From contig NC_135562.1 in assembly GCF_964340395.1 (NCBI RefSeq), positions 20,992,892 through 21,056,891 on the forward strand: a stretch of DNA of 64,000 nt, given 5' to 3'. Origin of the DNA: Glandiceps talaboti. Its lineage: Eukaryota; Hemichordata; Enteropneusta; Spengelidae. Of this stretch, positions 50,518 through 64,000 are shown in pieces (position 1 is the stretch's first letter; the number at the start of each line of letters is the position of its first letter). The notes under the pieces were generated by a model, which saw only the letters and a list, made by a program, of their open reading frames with translations, made no database searches and had not been told where the DNA came from. The position numbers and the translations under genes are program-made.

Positions 50518-51330
50518 AGCGACTATACGGCGTACTCGTGTCACATCGGGCTACTTAAGTAGGACTAAGCTACGACCCTTTGGGTAATCACTTCTCCAAA
50601 AGTTAACACTCCCGAAAGGAGTCGTTGCGTCACATCGGGTACTCTGTCTATTATAGTCCGTTGGTTATGTTGTTATGTTGCCGACGATAGACCTATCCGG
50701 CGTTGCTGGGTAGGAGGATATCGTTTTTTCAACTTCTGGATCTTCCGTTCGGTGATGGAGGTATTTGGTGCCTAGTTACTCCACTGACAGACAACGGACA
50801 TATATACAAATTACAATTCAGTGGTACACAGTTCAGCTCACAACCGTATTCGTCAAAAAAATCACGGCAGTTTACTACATTCCTTGCCGGCTCTTGTTGA
50901 AGACTCGAACAACTGGTCACTGCTCGGGGCACGGAGATCACAGAACAATTATCAACTCTTTTCAGATGTCCACACAGAAAACACAATTCCTAACAATAGT
51001 AGTGACTTATCGTGGTTTGTGTGTGAACTCTATACTACGCTGGTCTTGACGGAATGAGAGAAATCTGATCACGTGACCTTGAGCGCCGTCCAACATTGGC
51101 CGATGCTGTTCCGTCACCAAGTGCGACGAACATCGGTGGAATCGAAAGAATTCCAGAACATACTCAGTAGCAGACGTTCGTTGATCGGTTTTGTAAATAT
51201 TCCAAAACTATTGGAATCACGATCGCGACGCGACTCCATGAACTTTAAAACTACGTCATCAGAAACGAGACTATCGAATGAATACTTAGTTTGTGTCCAA
51301 AGTACGATTCCTACATAGCTATAATATAGC
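50518..51330 (-). promoter_or_regulatory. CpG-rich 5' region of the kinase gene (5' UTR and probable promoter)
   Basis: CpG dinucleotides are clearly denser here than in the flanking AT-rich DNA (about 48 in 720 bp by hand count from 50521 to 51240). This fits an unmethylated 5' end. The element TCACATCGGG is directly repeated at 50541 and 50630, and a palindromic E-box TCACGTGA is at 51069-51076. The transcription start cannot be placed. Both-strand frames in 50703-51374 are regarded as non-coding. Confidence 0.45.
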
Positions 51331-53110
51331 AATAACTCTACATTCATGACGAATATATCAAACACTGCTCTCATGAAATGGGATAATTTTCCCTCTGTTC
51401 TTTTGAAAGATGAACAACGTTGCCACTATGTTAGATACATCACTTCGCTGGAGCCACAGCGGTGCCACTACATATACGATGACGTCACTCATACTCCTTT
51501 TCAACAAATAATCGTTACTTCGACAAAAAACCCATGTTTTCACACTATAACACAAGAGCCACTACGGGGTATTACGGTGTTTGTGCAATTTCGTCCATGT
51601 AGTTCCTACACATCAAATAGACATCATTATCGAAACAGAAATTTCCATGGCAACGGAGAGTAACCAATTCTACTGTTGAAAAAAAAATAGCTTCAGTAAT
51701 CGGGGTCATCGCCTCATGAATTTGTAGTCATTTCTACATCCGGGTATATCATCTTGTCTTATAACGTAACTGCTAGTCTCTACGTGTATTCAATATACCA
51801 GCATCTAACAAGCAAAACCTGGAAAATATTACGTCACTTCGTTGCCATGGTAACGAATATCTCTCCGTGACATATTTTCCTAGAACTGAAATTTGTTAAT
51901 TTTCGACCGGAAGGGTTCGTACGGACTTGTTTTGGTAGAGTTTATATTCAAAGGGTAATCGTAGTAGTTTCGCCGAAATTCACACCTAAATTATTGTAAA
52001 AGCAATTTGCAAATGAACGCATTTTTTTCAAATAATGTAAGTACATTCATAATCACGGCAGACGACACGTAATAGTGACACTCGTAGACAAATAACCCGT
52101 GAAACAAAAATTACCAGTTACCAACTAAAATTACCCCTTACCAACTGCCTTACTACCTTTCAACGGACCTTTTCACACCAGTTTGAGCATGAATGTATTA
52201 GGGAGACATCCATGGTTTGAGCAAATTGGTGAATTTCACAAAACATGTAGGTATATTGGCGGCAGGAAATTGGCGGCAATAACATGTCGTCAACAAACCA
52301 ATTGAGAACAATGTGTAATGTTAGCCAAATGCTGAACAAAATTTTAAAGCGAATAAACATCCAAAGTCAATAATTTTCATTTCGATCATTTTCCCGCTAA
52401 ATTTCTTTGCACAAAGTCTAGGGACTTTTTTTTTCAATTCCTAAAACTATGCTCACACGTTCTCAACATCTTCCATTCTGTAATTCAACTGTATTTCGGC
52501 CTGATATAACAAACGTAGTCTGTATATGTGAACCGATGTTAAATATCGGAGCATCAAAATTTCGCATTTACAGAAAAAACCGAGTGTTCAAGTTCAATGT
52601 ATTTCAGTATCTCATACATCATGTATGGCTGTCACCCTTTACATCTGTAGCATAATGTAAATAATGCTAACAAACAGGGGAAAAGATTTTCTAAATTTTA
52701 GCCATGACCGCAAATTGTGGTCATTACTTGCAAGTCATGAGTAGGTTTCGAGTATAATTTTGATAATCTCGTTTGACTAAATCTTGTGCGACTCGGAAAT
52801 TTAGGCTTAGAGCTGAGAAGTTTATATTTGTAGTCTAGTTTCTAATCAGTTGTTTGTTTATTTAGACCAAATGTTGGCCTAACCTACGAAATTTTGACCT
52901 GGAAATACAAGATTTATAAGCCAGAGTAGAGTGTAAGATTCAAAGGTTCGTAAAATACGATTTGCCACGTAAACATAACTCGGTTGTTTAGTTACCTCCG
53001 ATCAAAGTTCGCAGAATGTACTACTTGGTTCTCCAATGTTGTTTGTTTACTGTATTACCCGCGTCTGCAGTCGAGCACTACAAGATAAATATGCATACAC
53101 ATACACTTAC
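51331..53110. other. Single-copy DNA upstream of the kinase
   Basis: One perfect TGACGTCA is at 51480-51487. Frames at 51346-51663 and 52160-52360 show no motif. No repeat array is present, which is unusual for this window. Confidence 0.45.
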
Positions 53111-53199
53111 CTTCTTGGAGATTTTATTTAAAAAACCCACATATTTTAACCAGATTTTGGTGCTATATATTTCGTGTAGACTGTTCCTATTATTAAAGC
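53111..53199 (-). CDS. Weak candidate internal exon, unassigned
   Basis: On the minus strand an 89-bp segment has a good acceptor (CTCTCTATTATTTTAG) and a strong donor (AAGAAG|GTAAGTG). Only one frame is open, encoding 29 residues such as NSLHEIYSTKIWLKYVGFLN. Composition is AT-rich like the background, so splice signals are the main support. Its outgoing phase (0) matches the incoming phase of the 49158-49254 candidate, but kinase exon 1 lies between them. No family is recognised. Confidence 0.2.
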
Positions 53200-54266
53200 C
53201 TAAAATAATAGAGAGATTGTGCAAAATGTTACAGAGATAACGAAAATTTCGCGCTTGAAAATAATTTTGGCGCGAAAATATTTTAAAACAGAAACCGACA
53301 CTGATCAAATATGAAAAAACAGCATTTAGACGACATATTTAACCAAACAAAGTAGACTAGGTTCACATATCTTTTGCTCAACACTCACTTAAATTTTATG
53401 AGACACTTGTGAAACGTCAGCTCAGTACCGTTAGTTTGGCAGGTTGATAAATCGTGTGACTTTTAAGCCTTATAAGCTTACCGGTATTGTACTCGTAAAA
53501 AAAGTCGAGAACTCAGTTAGAAACCTGTCACTGTATTTTGGGACACCTATAGTCATAAAAAGTGCTCAACACTTGTCACAAATATATATGATAAATAAAC
53601 AAAATAATGCAAACATAAAAAAATAACGACACTTGTACTGTTTTGTAAAACAATACAACATAATTATGCCATGTATCATTTTAAATAGACCTAATATTTA
53701 AAATATTTTATAATACAATTGCATAACGAGTATAAACCAGCTGCCTATTACCTGAAGTTGAAACCAAGCTGGTGCTAACTCATCCCAATAATAGGAAATT
53801 GGATTCCTTGTGGTGATTTACGAAATTACGCATATGTTTTGTGATCTTTACTGTCGGGGAGAAGTGGAAATAATGCCAAGTTGTCAGTGTTCTAATGAAA
53901 GGAAAATGTACACACATCCATCTAACTTAGCCCATCTAATCAGGTTTTTTGAAATGTCACGTTACCTGGGACAACGAACTTAACCATATCAAATACTATC
54001 ATGGTAGAGTGAATTTGAGAATTTGGTGTTAACTTGGATTACATAATTTCAGCGAAGAAGCCCACTTTTATAGGTATGAAATACGTTGGTCGGAAATTCA
54101 AAATCAAGCCGTTCTTGCACTTAGTATATACAGTAACTGCAAATGAGATTTTGAATGTCCTTTCGTAGTGATTGGTTTAGGAGGGGAGCACGTGCGTGTC
54201 ACGTTATCATATAATGCGTCCGGAAATGCATACTTAGTAAATGCTCGGACCGGGATATGATGTATG

Positions 54267-54270
<4 letters not shown>
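53200..54270. other. AT-rich single-copy DNA
   Basis: No gene is supported. A short minus-strand frame near 53760-53830 containing SYYWDELAPAW ends at a GTAATA, but it has no acceptor and is too short to call. Confidence 0.4.
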
Positions 54271-54358
<88 letters not shown>

Positions 54359-54393
54359 GAGACAGAGAGACAGAGACAGAGAGACAGAGAGAC

Positions 54394-54446
<53 letters not shown>
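54271..54446. repeat. GA dinucleotide to GACA tetranucleotide compound repeat
   Basis: Pure GA (54271-54350), a transition zone mixing GAGA and GACA units (54351-54410), then pure GACA. It looks like a snapshot of GACA arising from GA by substitution. Confidence 0.97.
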
Positions 54447-55567
54447 TAGATAAAGGTTTCGACCAATTTCACACGTCAATGTCACATCTTTTTAATTTTT
54501 ATTTCCATATGCTCAAGGTAATACATTGTAACTACACACACAAACCTTGCTATCTCAAAAGATACAAATTGTACTATTATTAAATTCATTAAAAAGGGGA
54601 CTGTGCTTATAGTGATAAGAAGGAGAAGCTATAATGCGAATGTTTACACAAGAACTCCAAGTGTGACAGGCAAGTAACTCCTTAGTGAACCCGCTATTAC
54701 ACACAACTCGAGAATAAATTACACTCCACATTGAAAATATCATCTTTATCTCAGACCAATAGTGGTAGTGGTCTGAGTATTTATTGAAGATAAAAGTATC
54801 CCAGAATATCTTGGCATTTATGCACCCACTTCCCTATACACCCACTTCCCTATACATTGCTATGCTCAGACCACAAGACAAAAGTTGTGTCAGTTGTGTC
54901 TACGATTCTCTGATCTTCTTATTTTAATAACCACCATTAAAAAACTTAGGTAATTTCACCATTATCCCAAGCACGAACGATACATTTACTGTATGTAAAT
55001 ATTAAATTTATTTTCATAAATATTATGATTTAGGGCTAAAACAGAACCTTTAATAAACTTGATGTTTGGGTGCAAGGATTCTTAGTGTGTTTGAATGGCA
55101 CGTATTTGTTAACTCTCAACATGTCCACAGTACGTGACCGTGGTTGGGGTCAAAGGTGAGTCAAACATTTGAGGTCAACATAGGGCCATCATGTTATGCG
55201 TGTCTTTGACTATATTATGTACTAACACAGTCATCTGGGACGTACACGAATTAAACCAACCTTATAGCAAACGGAAACTTTCACCGGGTCATGAACTAGG
55301 GTGTTTCCGACTCCCATTACAAACTCTGATGTGGGGCTTTTAGAAACAGACAGTCTCCAATTAGATCAGTTATAAATAATTCATTGCACGTATTGAGGAA
55401 AGGAAACAACGTTATTAACGACAATGTAGTAATAGCAGATAGACAGACAGTGTAGTCTGGAGTACATACTACTAGGCATATCATTTCCTTTATGTATAAG
55501 CTTACTGTAATTATATACACTTATAGAACAAGACGACATGAAGTCACTTCTACCCTACAGACTGTGT
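54447..55567. other. AT-rich single-copy DNA
   Basis: I see no gene, array or mobile element here; a 13-bp duplication CACCCACTTCCCT occurs near 54824-54850. Confidence 0.5.
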
Positions 55568-55681
55568 AATGTATGTATGTATGTATGTATGTATGTATGT
55601 ATGTATGTATGTATGTAGGTAGGTAGGTAGGTAGGTAGGTAGGTAGGTAGGTATGTATGTATGTATGTATGTATGTATGTA

Positions 55682-55726
<45 letters not shown>

Positions 55727-55757
55727 GTAGGTAGGTAGGGGTGGATGGATATGTGTA

Positions 55758-55791
<34 letters not shown>

Positions 55792-55792
55792 G
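55568..55792. repeat. Compound microsatellite GTAT / GGTA / GTAT / GT / TATC
   Basis: GTAT (55568-55615), GGTA (55616-55651), GTAT (55652-55682), GT (about 55686-55724), short GGTA, then TATC (about 55761-55791). Neighbouring motifs differ by one substitution. Confidence 0.97.
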
Positions 55793-55975
55793 TCATGTAT
55801 GTTTTAGATGTAATCAGATTTAACTTATATATTAAAAATAAATGGCTACAAATGAAACGTAAGAGAATCACTGGATTAAGCCATCATTGCAATCCTTCAA
55901 AATAAATGTAATTGTACATATAGCAGTCTGCAGTCATATGTTATTAAATTATTTCTACTGTGATTATTTGAAGAC

Positions 55976-57341
55976 ATTACCCCAATACACAGACAACATG
56001 TCTTACAATGATTACCCCAATACACATACAACGTGTCTTACAATGATTACCCCAATACACAGACAACATGTCTTACAATGATTACCCCAATACACATACA
56101 ACGTGTCTTACAATGATTACCCCAATACACATACAACATGTCTTACAATGATTACCCCAATACACATACAACGTGTCTTACAATGATTACCCCAATACAC
56201 AGTCAACGTGTCTTACAATGATTACCCCAATACACAGACAACATGTCTTACAATGATTACCCCAATACACATACAACGTGTCTTACAATGATTACCCCAA
56301 TACATAGACAACGTGTCTTACAATGATTACCCCAATACACAGTCAACGTGTCTTACAATAATTACCCCAATACACAGTCAACGTGTCTTACAATGATTAC
56401 CCCAATACACAGACAACATGTCTTACAATGATTACCCCAATACACATACAACGTGTCTTACAATGATTACCCCAATACACATACAACATGTCTTACAATG
56501 ATTACCCCAATACACAGACAACGTGTCTTACAATGATTACCCCAATACACAGACAACGTGTCTTACAATGATTACCCCAATACATAGACAACGTGTCTTA
56601 CAATGATTACCCCAATACACAGACAACATGTCTTACAATGATTACCCCAATACACATACAACATGTCTTACAATGATTACCCCAATACATAGACAACATG
56701 TCTTACAATGATTACCCCAATACACAGACAACGTGTCCTACAATGATTACCCCAATACACATACAACGTGTCTTACAATGATTACCCCAATACACATACA
56801 ACATGTCTTACAATGATTACCCCAATACACAGACAACGTGTCTTACAATGATTACCCCAATACACAGTCAACGTGTCTTACAATGATTACCCCAATACAC
56901 ATACAACATGTCTTACAATGATTACCCCAATACACATACAACATGTCTTACAATGATTACCCCAATACACATACAACGTGTCTTACAATGATTACCCCAA
57001 TACACAGACAACGTGTCTTACAATGATTACCCCAATACACAGACAACGTGTCTTACAATGATTACCCCAATACACAGTCAACGTGTCTTACAATGATTAC
57101 CCCAATACACATACAACATGTCTTACAATGATTACCCCAATACACATACAACATGTCTTACAATGATTACCCCAATACACATACAACATGTCTTACAATG
57201 ATTACCCCAATACATAGACAACGTGTCTTACAATGATTACCCCAATACACAGACAACGTGTCTTACAATGATTACCCCAATACACAGACAACGTGTCTTA
57301 CAATGATTACCCCAATACATAGACAACGTGTCTTACAATGA
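55976..57341. repeat. 35-bp minisatellite, 39 units
   Basis: Units share TTACAATGATTACCCCAATA and end CAACGTGTC or CAACATGTC; the variable triplet is AGA, ATA or AGT after ACAC. The length is 39 whole units. Near the 3' end variant order recurs every six units (AGTCA at 56866 and 57076, 210 bp apart). Confidence 0.98.
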
Positions 57342-58303
57342 TCTATGTCTAAAATAAAGTCAAACTGTTTCAAAAAGTTACAAAAAAACGAAAAACATTG
57401 TTCGCGTTAATACTCTGAAAGAAAGTGTTCGGCACTCAATACGTTAACGTTATTCGTAGTACGTACCAGTGAGGTCATGAGTATTGTCCTTGGTGGTGTT
57501 TCAACATAGTCATTATCATTACACTAACGAGATAAACATGTCAACGACAGGTTAAAAAAATATTCCGAGGAGATGTGAAGGGTTGTAAATATCCGGACAT
57601 TGTTTTCCTTGCACTATGACATGTTTGGCAACACCACTCCTGGTGACTTACACATGTTATGATTACGTTAGCAATTAATCACTGTTAATAATTTCTACTT
57701 CAATGGCAATAGAATTCACGATTTCAATTTTTGAATTAGTGTTCATCCAAAGATCATTGAGACGCCATAGACATATAACCCCCCCCCCCCCCAACCCCAT
57801 CCTTAGGTCATTCCGACGAAGATTTAGATATATCCCCACCAACCCCCACCCTACCCCACCCGCATACAGCCATCCCTACCAATAACATATACATGGTTAC
57901 TCAACAGAACGCCGTGTGTTATAGTTATATTCGATTCTTGCGTTCAAAGTAACTGTTTCTGTTTTCGTTTAATTTTGCTACTAGATGATCGCCAGTCTAT
58001 ACTATAGCAGACCGTTGACGATAGTGGCAGTCTTTGCAATCTCATGTACATAAAGTGGACTTGGACTACTTTCCTATTTTGAAGCCACCACGCCCAAAAA
58101 AGCAGGCCGGAACATTGGGCCAAGGTTAAAGTGCTAACTTTAACAAAACGTATACTTGTCCACGTTCAAGTTGGTAAGGACCAGTCACCAGTATGTCAGA
58201 AGCAGTCTTGAAGTCAAGTGATAATAAATTTTGGACAGTAATATTTCTGTAATAATTGTTCCGTGTCACGGATGTTTCAACCACTTGTACTGATGTTTTG
58301 CAG
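57342..58303. other. Single-copy DNA with a C-run
   Basis: A run of about 14 C at 57779-57792 is followed by C-rich degenerate sequence to about 57870. No gene is supported before the candidate exon at 58304. Confidence 0.5.
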
Positions 58304-58460
58304 AGACACAGACACCAAGGAGAAAAACGTCATTATATTTGTCGACATGGGAGAGTTGGCCGACATTCAAGGACAACTTTATGTCCGGGACAACGGAAAG
58401 TCAATATATATCTGTCTGACTGTGACACAGTTACCTTTCAGATGTATCCGCAAAGTGTAA
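58304..58460 (+). CDS. Candidate terminal exon, unassigned
   Basis: After an acceptor-like CTGATGTTTTGCAG, one frame is open for 51 codons to TAA (58458-58460), beginning DTDTKEKNVIIFVDMGELAD and continuing through QLYVRDNGKSIYICL. The composition is coding-like (GAC, GAG, GGA and GTC codons in an AT-rich surrounding). AATAAA follows at 58610-58615, so this could be a last exon with a short 3' UTR on a plus-strand gene whose earlier exons were not identified. A second plus frame is also open for part of the region, which weakens the case. No domain is recognised. Confidence 0.3.
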
Positions 58461-58609
58461 AGAAGGAGCAGGCTCAGGTTTCATGCGGACATGATCATGA
58501 ATGTAATTAGTATTATTGCAGAACACGATTATCAAAGTTTGAGTCATTACCAAGCAGGACTTTTGATGCTAATTTGTAGACGGATACTATTTCTATCGAA
58601 CCTGTCGAA

Positions 58610-58615
58610 AATAAA
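58610..58615 (+). promoter_or_regulatory. AATAAA polyadenylation signal candidate
   Basis: AATAAA lies about 150 bp after the stop of the plus-strand candidate exon, followed by GT-containing sequence. It is weak evidence on its own because the DNA is AT-rich. Confidence 0.25.
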
Positions 58616-58836
58616 GTTGAAACGTGTCAAAAATGTACTGAGTAACCAGAATTTGTTCCTCCTCTAATGGCGGGAAAGCGTGACTGAGTGGGTAGAAAAG
58701 AACATGTATATTTCGCCTGTCGATGGTAATGGCCTACCAAATAAATACGATGAGTGAGTACTGGGTATAGTGGCAGGTTGTTCTATTTGTAGAGATATCA
58801 TTAACCATGACAGGCAGACGATGCAAAAACACTTAC

Positions 58837-58962
58837 AAAATTCTCTCCATCTGGGGGTCAAATTTGGGATGACCGGCATCCGGTACATCACAGCGGATAG
58901 TCACCCATGCATGGCAAACAAGTAGATACAGTTGGCGTGGGTCATGTCTACTAGAACCCCGA
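58837..58962 (-). CDS. Candidate internal exon, unassigned
   Basis: On the minus strand a 126-bp segment is flanked by a strong acceptor (CCCCTTTCTGTTTGACAG) and a strong donor (GAATTTT|GTAAGTG). Of the three frames only one is open throughout. It encodes 41 residues, including [17 protein letters not shown] and [17 protein letters not shown]. The exon is a multiple of three with phase-2 introns on both sides, so it can be skipped or duplicated without frameshift. It lies about 8.3 kb upstream of the kinase start on the same strand, so it probably belongs to a neighbouring gene. The upstream intron carries a GA tract within about 50 bp of the acceptor. I recognise no family. Confidence 0.42.
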
Positions 58963-59005
58963 CTGTCAAACAGAAAGGGGCATATTGTACGCTGGCCATG
59001 GCGCT

Positions 59006-60594
<1,589 letters not shown>

Positions 60595-61560
60595 ATGCCC
60601 CTATACCAATGTTACGATGCCATTTTTATGGGAAACTCATTTAAAACTTACATTTACGTTAGCATTTCGAAGCTTGGAAATATTACCTCAAAGGCTATGA
60701 ATAACCTAAACATCGCCTTAATAGAACTTATGCAAAAAACTCCTCCAGATCTGCCAGGGGGAAAACCCCAAGAACCCCTTCACCCCCAGAGGTCACTCAT
60801 GCATTCAACCAACAATCAGATGACCAACAACCGTTTTACTGTCATAATGGTATTAAACTTTTCTTAAATATCTTCACCCAATTCTAATTTGAGATGATAT
60901 TGTCTTTTAAAGATGTGAAATGTTTGCCAAGGTAGTCTAAAATTGCCTTAAACTCCAAATCTCCCCTACCAATGATACTACCAGTAGATGTGCTGACCTT
61001 TACTGCATGTATATAATGATGTCATTTAACTTTTTAAGAACATATTTCAACCCTATGTAAGTTATAAAGAATAGTTTCTGATACTTGATGGTGCTGTCTT
61101 GTAAAGCATGGATTGAGTTATTGCTTGAAAGGGTCTGAATAGCCTAAATATTGGCTTTAAGAGTAAAAATCCTCCAGGGCTTCTAGAGGGAGACCCCCTT
61201 GGACCCCCACATGAGGTGGACATATCCCAGTCTCAAGCTTTTCCCCCTACCCCTCACTGTCAAGATGCTATCAAACTCAACCCTACGTAGTTGCTTGTTA
61301 CATGTTGGTGTTGTCTTGTACAGCTTGGAAATTATTTTCTGAAAATGTCTGAATATAGTCTCAAAATTGACTTTTCAGAGTTAAAAGTCTTCTGTGCTTC
61401 TAGGGGGAGACCCCCAGGACCCCCCCCCCCATAAGAGATGTACATATTCCCTTCTCAAGCTTTCCCCCTACCTTTCACTGTCAAGATGCTATTAAACTCC
61501 TTTTGGAATATATTTACCCTGTGTAGTCAATAATTATAATTATGATAGTGCTAACCCGGG
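60595..61560. repeat. Degenerate ~215-bp tandem repeat, about four units
   Basis: Diverged units share CTGAATAGCCTAAA-like, GGCTTTAAGAGTAAAA-like and CCTCCAG..CTnCTAGGGGG blocks, with landmarks at about 60741, 60958, 61171 and 61388. Units end in GGGGGAGACCCCC-type hairpin sequence and a CACTGTCAAGATGCTAT block. The 90-codon plus frame at 60595 is part of this repeat. Confidence 0.65.
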
Positions 61561-61641
61561 ATCTTATAAAGTAGATGCAAGACAGTCAAGCAGTCCACAC
61601 TGAGTCATGATCAAAAATACCTGTCATGTGAATATTATATA

Positions 61642-61770
61642 TGGGGGGGGGGGGTCATCATGTTTTAGAATTAAGTGATAGGGGGGGGGTTCAGCCTGTT
61701 TTTGGTTTTACAGATAGGGAGCGTCAGTGACTTTTTGTCGGCCCGATTTAAGAATCCCCCCCCCCCCCCA
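61642..61770. repeat. G-run / C-run pair
   Basis: G-runs at 61643-61654 and 61680-61689 and a C-run at 61757-61769 lie close together on one strand and could pair with each other. Confidence 0.85.
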
Positions 61771-61901
61771 AGGCTGGAGAAACTGACCGGTCCTTTAGTG
61801 CAGGAGGAAGGAGGAGTACCCGCTGAAAACCTTGTTGTTCGGTAGTCAAAGTGAACGACACTCTTCTTACTTACAACGTGGTGCATTTAATCAAACTGTG
61901 A

Positions 61902-61902
61902 A

Positions 61903-61953
<51 letters not shown>
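61902..61953. repeat. ACT trinucleotide repeat
   Basis: Seventeen pure CTA/ACT units. Confidence 0.97.
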
Positions 61954-62214
61954 GGAAACCAAGCCATAGACAAACTAAGCTAGGCACGTTGTTACACGTT
62001 GATATAAAGTAGCAACGGACGTCTACATATTAATTACTCTCTCTGGTTGTTTTTCTGGAAGCAGGTTTTCCTCAATTAGCCTTATATGAACTTGATGTAG
62101 TGTACACTATCTGAATTATGAATTATGGTGATTATATCCACATTTAGTATACAAAGCACCGCTATCACCCATTTATATAATTTACCATATCTAACAACGA
62201 GTTTGTATTTGTGT

Positions 62215-63672
62215 CTATCTTAGTTTGTCTATAGCTTGATTTCCATGGTAGTACATTCTATCTTAGTTTGTCTATAGCTTGATTTCCGTGGTAGTACATT
62301 CTATCTTAGTTTGTCTATAGCTTGATTTCCATGGTAGTACATTCTATCTTAGTTTGCTTATAGCTTGATTTCCATGGTAGTCCATTCTATCTTAGTTTGT
62401 CTATAGCTTGATTTCCATGGTAGTACATTCTATCTTAGTTTGCCTATAGCTTGATTTCCATGGTAGTACATTCTATCTTAGTTTTTCTATAGCTTGATTT
62501 CCATGGTAGTACATTCTATCTTAGTTTGCCTATAGCTTGATTTCCATGGTAGTACATTCTATCTTAGTTTGTCTATAGCTTGATTTCCATGGTAGTACAT
62601 TCTATCTTAGTTTGTCTATAGCTTGATTTCCATGGTAGTACATTCTATCTTAGTTTGTCTATAGCTTGATTTCCGTGGTAGTACACTCTATCTTAGTTTG
62701 CCTATAGCTTGATTTCCATGGTAGTACATTCTATCTTAGTTTGTCTATAGTTTGATTTCCATGGTAGTACATTCTATCTTAGTTTGCCTATAGCTTGATT
62801 TCCATGGTAGTACATTCTATCTTAGTTTGTCTATAGCTTGATTTCCATGGTAGTACATTCTATATTAGTTTGCCTATAGCTTGATTTCCATGGTAGTCCA
62901 TTCTATCTTAGTTTGTCTATAGCTTGATTTCCATGGTAGTACATTCTATCTTAGTTTGTCTATAGCTTGATTTCCATGGTAGTACATTCTATCTTAGTTT
63001 GCTTATAGCTTGATTTTCATGGTAGTACATTCTATCTTAGTTTGCCTATAGCTTGATTTCCATGGTAGTACATTCTATCTTAGTTTGTCTATAACTTGAT
63101 TTCCATGGTAGTACATATTCTATCTTAGTTTGCCTATAGCTTGATTTCCATGGTAGTACATTCTATCTTAGTTTGTCTATAACTTGATTTCCATGGTAGT
63201 ACATTCTATCTTAGTTTGCTTATAGCTTGATTTTCATGGTAGTACATTCTATCTTAGTTTGCTTATAGCTTGATTTTCATGGTAGTACATTCTATCTTAG
63301 TTTGCCTATAGCTTGATTTCCATGGTAGTACATTCTATCTTAGTTTGTCTATAACTTGATTTCCATGGTAGTACATTCTATCTTAGTTTGCCTATAGCTT
63401 GATTTCCATGGTAGTACATTCTATCTTAGTTTGCCTATAACTTGATTTCCATGGTAGTACATTCTATCTTAGTTTGCTTATAGCTTGATTTTCATGGTAG
63501 TACATTCTATATTAGTTTGTCTATAGCTTGATTTCCATGGTAGTACATTCTATCTTAGTTTGTCTATAGCTTGATTTCCATGGTAGTACATTCTATATTA
63601 GTTTGTCTATAGCTTGATTTTCATGGTAGTACATTCTATCTTAGTTTGCCTATAGCTTGATTTCCGTAGTAC
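62215..63672. repeat. 43-bp minisatellite, about 34 units
   Basis: Units share TTTCCATGGTAGTACATTC and ATCTTAGTTTG. Variants are TTTGTCTATAG, TTTGCCTATAG or TTTGCTTATAG, and TTTCCATGG or TTTTCATGG. One unit near 63113 carries a 2-bp insertion. The final unit is truncated at a GTACCCCCGG junction. Confidence 0.98.
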
Positions 63673-64000
63673 CCCCGGTAATATAAAGGACCTCGCTATA
63701 TATGCAGATTAAAAGATTTTCGTTATCCTGAAGATCAATGTTTATTTAACATTACCAAGAATACTTATTGGTCTGTCATACTGTCATTCCTAGTTCAACT
63801 AGATTAAATATTTGTTTGTAAACATCGTAAGCTTAGTGTGGATGTGCAAAGTTACAACCCCACTACCAACCATCAACTCCACCCCAATGACAAACCATTG
63901 CCTACCCACTAGCTTTGAAAAGCCAAACTTTTTTTTGTTAGTTCTAACATAGACCCTACGTGTAGGGTATATGGTCCTAAACACTGACAATCTACCAACC
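63673..64000. other. Single-copy DNA at the window end
   Basis: No gene is supported; the 63-codon minus frame at 63799-63990 has no motif. Confidence 0.5.

Noticed and set aside
50542-50544. GTG as the start of kinase exon 1
   Set aside because: Eukaryotic initiation at GTG is not expected; the ATG at 50515-50517 has good context and is the first ATG after an in-frame TAG.
53760-53830. Minus-strand SYYWDELAPAW segment
   Set aside because: About 20 codons with a mediocre donor and no acceptor; protein-like by eye only.

Overview
The window is eukaryotic nuclear DNA, AT-rich (well under half G+C by eye), gene-poor and unusually loaded with tandem repeats. The one gene I can identify is split by long introns with canonical GT-AG splice sites. 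Dense compound microsatellites and many long-unit minisatellites, with no bacterial gene organisation, suggest a marine invertebrate (cephalochordate, hemichordate or lophotrochozoan type). The species cannot be fixed from the sequence alone.

The identifiable gene lies on the minus strand and covers 50.5 kb down to at least 20.8 kb. Three consecutive coding exons (50410-50517, 23665-23793, 20825-20991) join in frame. They encode about 135 N-terminal residues of a protein kinase: glycine loop, VAIK lysine, helix-C glutamate, hinge, and the His-Arg of the HRD catalytic motif. The closest resemblance is to AMPK-related CAMK-group kinases of the HUNK/SIK type. The rest of the kinase domain (DLK, DFG, APE) was not found to the left and probably lies beyond position 1. 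The 5' end sits in a CpG-rich patch (about 50.4-51.3 kb).

Intron 1 (about 26.6 kb) is full of repeats: a 41-bp minisatellite (24.3-26.0 kb), a 38-bp one (32.6 kb), a ~20-bp one (39.9-40.4 kb), a 37-bp one (40.7-40.9 kb) and a 39-bp array of about 117 units (41.7-46.2 kb). The last 18 coding bases of exon 2 plus its 5' splice site have been tandemly copied twice into intron 1's downstream neighbour, intron 2, leaving two decoy donors. Outside the gene there are a 33-bp array with exactly 51 units (0.5-2.15 kb), a 51-bp array inside intron 2 (22.4-23.2 kb), a 35-bp array (56.0-57.3 kb) and a 43-bp array (62.2-63.7 kb).

To the right, 49-59 kb contains a few short stretches that look like isolated exons: minus 58837-58962, plus 58304-58460 with a polyadenylation signal, minus 49158-49254 and minus 53111-53199. 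None could be assigned to a family. All very long open frames in the window are artefacts of repeat units divisible by three. No tRNA, rRNA, CRISPR array or transposase/reverse-transcriptase frame was recognised.
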